From an uncultured Pseudomonadota bacterium (lineage in GTDB: Bacteria; Pseudomonadota; Gammaproteobacteria; Methylococcales; Methylomonadaceae): 43,452 bases of DNA. Location: the NCBI GenBank assembly GCA_903870545.1, contig CAIQDI010000030.1, positions 1-43,452 on the forward strand. The letters are read 5' to 3'. Every line of letters begins with the position of its first letter. The stretch's first letter is position 1. Below are positions 43,161 through 43,452 of this stretch, one piece after another. Both the position numbers and the translations under genes were made by a program. The notes below the pieces were generated by a model. It was given only the letters and a program-made list of their open reading frames with translations, made no database searches and was not told the DNA's origin.

Positions 43161-43451
43161 TTACAGCACCAACAAATTTTCAGCTGCATCGGTATGAATC
43201 AAATCACCGCTACGTTGTAACACAAAAAACCCGCGATTTAAGGCTTCACTTTTTGCATCGTCGTTAATGTGAAACGATGCCATTGCGCCGTAAAGTTTGT
43301 AATTTTCAAACCACGGAAACAACGTTTTAAAATTTTTCATTTTACGCTCTAACTTTTCTAAATCATTGATATGTGCTTTGTATTTCACTTCAACAATGCC
43401 AATCGCGTTCCCGTTGGTCATCACAATATCGTATTCTTCTTCAGTTTTACC
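43161..43451 (-). CDS. PD-(D/E)XK nuclease-like protein, C-terminal part (cut by window edge)
   Basis: The open frame runs off the window end; 96 residues are visible, and the internal ATG at 43424 is not the start. EEEYDIVMTNGNAIGIVEVKYK holds the Asp and Glu-x-Lys pattern of the nuclease fold, followed by LEKLERKMKNFKTLFPWFENYKLYG and FVLQRSGDLIH. These parallel the end of the 193-residue protein next to it (RLEKVKRLLPRYKDCRILG, YVIGQNGEHLEL). The two are likely paralogs. Confidence 0.75.
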   Translation of the reverse strand, partial: GKTEEEYDIVMTNGNAIGIVEVKYKAHINDLEKLERKMKNFKTLFPWFENYKLYGAMASFHINDDAKSEALNRGFFVLQRSGDLIHTDAAENLLVL

Positions 43452-43452
43452 C

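Noticed and set aside
1-43452. CRISPR array or prophage
   Set aside because: No regularly spaced repeats and no phage structural, integrase or lysis genes were found on reading through the window.

Overview
The window looks like a chromosomal segment of a gammaproteobacterium. The block glnD-map-rpsB-tsf-pyrH-frr-uppS-cdsA-dxr-rseP has the Pseudomonas-type order, aroA-cmk-rpsA-ihfB is the usual proteobacterial cluster, and rpoD is followed by a tRNA-Ile(CAU) as in enterics. A PQQ alcohol dehydrogenase operon with a XoxJ-like partner and a cytochrome c, plus a group 3d-type hydrogenase large subunit, would suit a methylotroph or sulfur oxidiser (Methylococcales or Beggiatoa-like). The genus is an inference and was not tested.

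Layout. 1-4528 (+): end of a chemotaxis operon: receptor C-terminal part, cheW, cheR, cheD, cheB. 4786-8228 (+): three-gene periplasmic alcohol oxidation operon (PQQ dehydrogenase, substrate-binding-like protein, cytochrome c), visibly more AT-rich than its neighbours. 8228-9904: a scarred accessory patch holding a strongly structured RNA that resembles the HEARO/IscB omega RNA class, a transposase-like stub, a truncated sucC, a hicBA toxin-antitoxin pair between 32-bp direct repeats made of the sucC start, and an unknown membrane protein. 10012-14819 (-): PKD-type exported protein, cupin, macro-domain protein, hoxW, hoxH and dsbC. 14899-22240 (-): rseP-dxr-cdsA-uppS-frr-pyrH-tsf-rpsB. 22487-25888 (+): map-glnD. 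25919-26491 (-): plsY. 26593-29180 (+): folB-folK-ribE-ribBX. 29231-31780 (-): acnB. 31949-32632 (+): unknown low-complexity protein. 32716-36866 (-): ihfB, rpsA, cmk, aroA. 37013-38581 (-): sensor kinase with a periplasmic solute-binding domain. 38715-42241 (+): bepA, rpoD, tRNA-Ile. 42307-43451 (-): two PD-(D/E)XK-like nuclease-fold proteins, the second cut by the window edge, and a coiled-coil gene remnant.

Most of the window is conserved housekeeping: translation, envelope biogenesis, vitamin synthesis, TCA cycle, housekeeping sigma factor. The most unusual part is 8228-9410. There an RNA with six local hairpins, a long-range helix and a possible pseudoknot sits without a full-length protein partner, next to three copies of the first codons of sucC. 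The PQQ dehydrogenase combines the Asp associated with lanthanide-dependent enzymes with a Gln where a metal-binding Asn is usual. All functional statements rest on reading motifs by eye; no database search was run.
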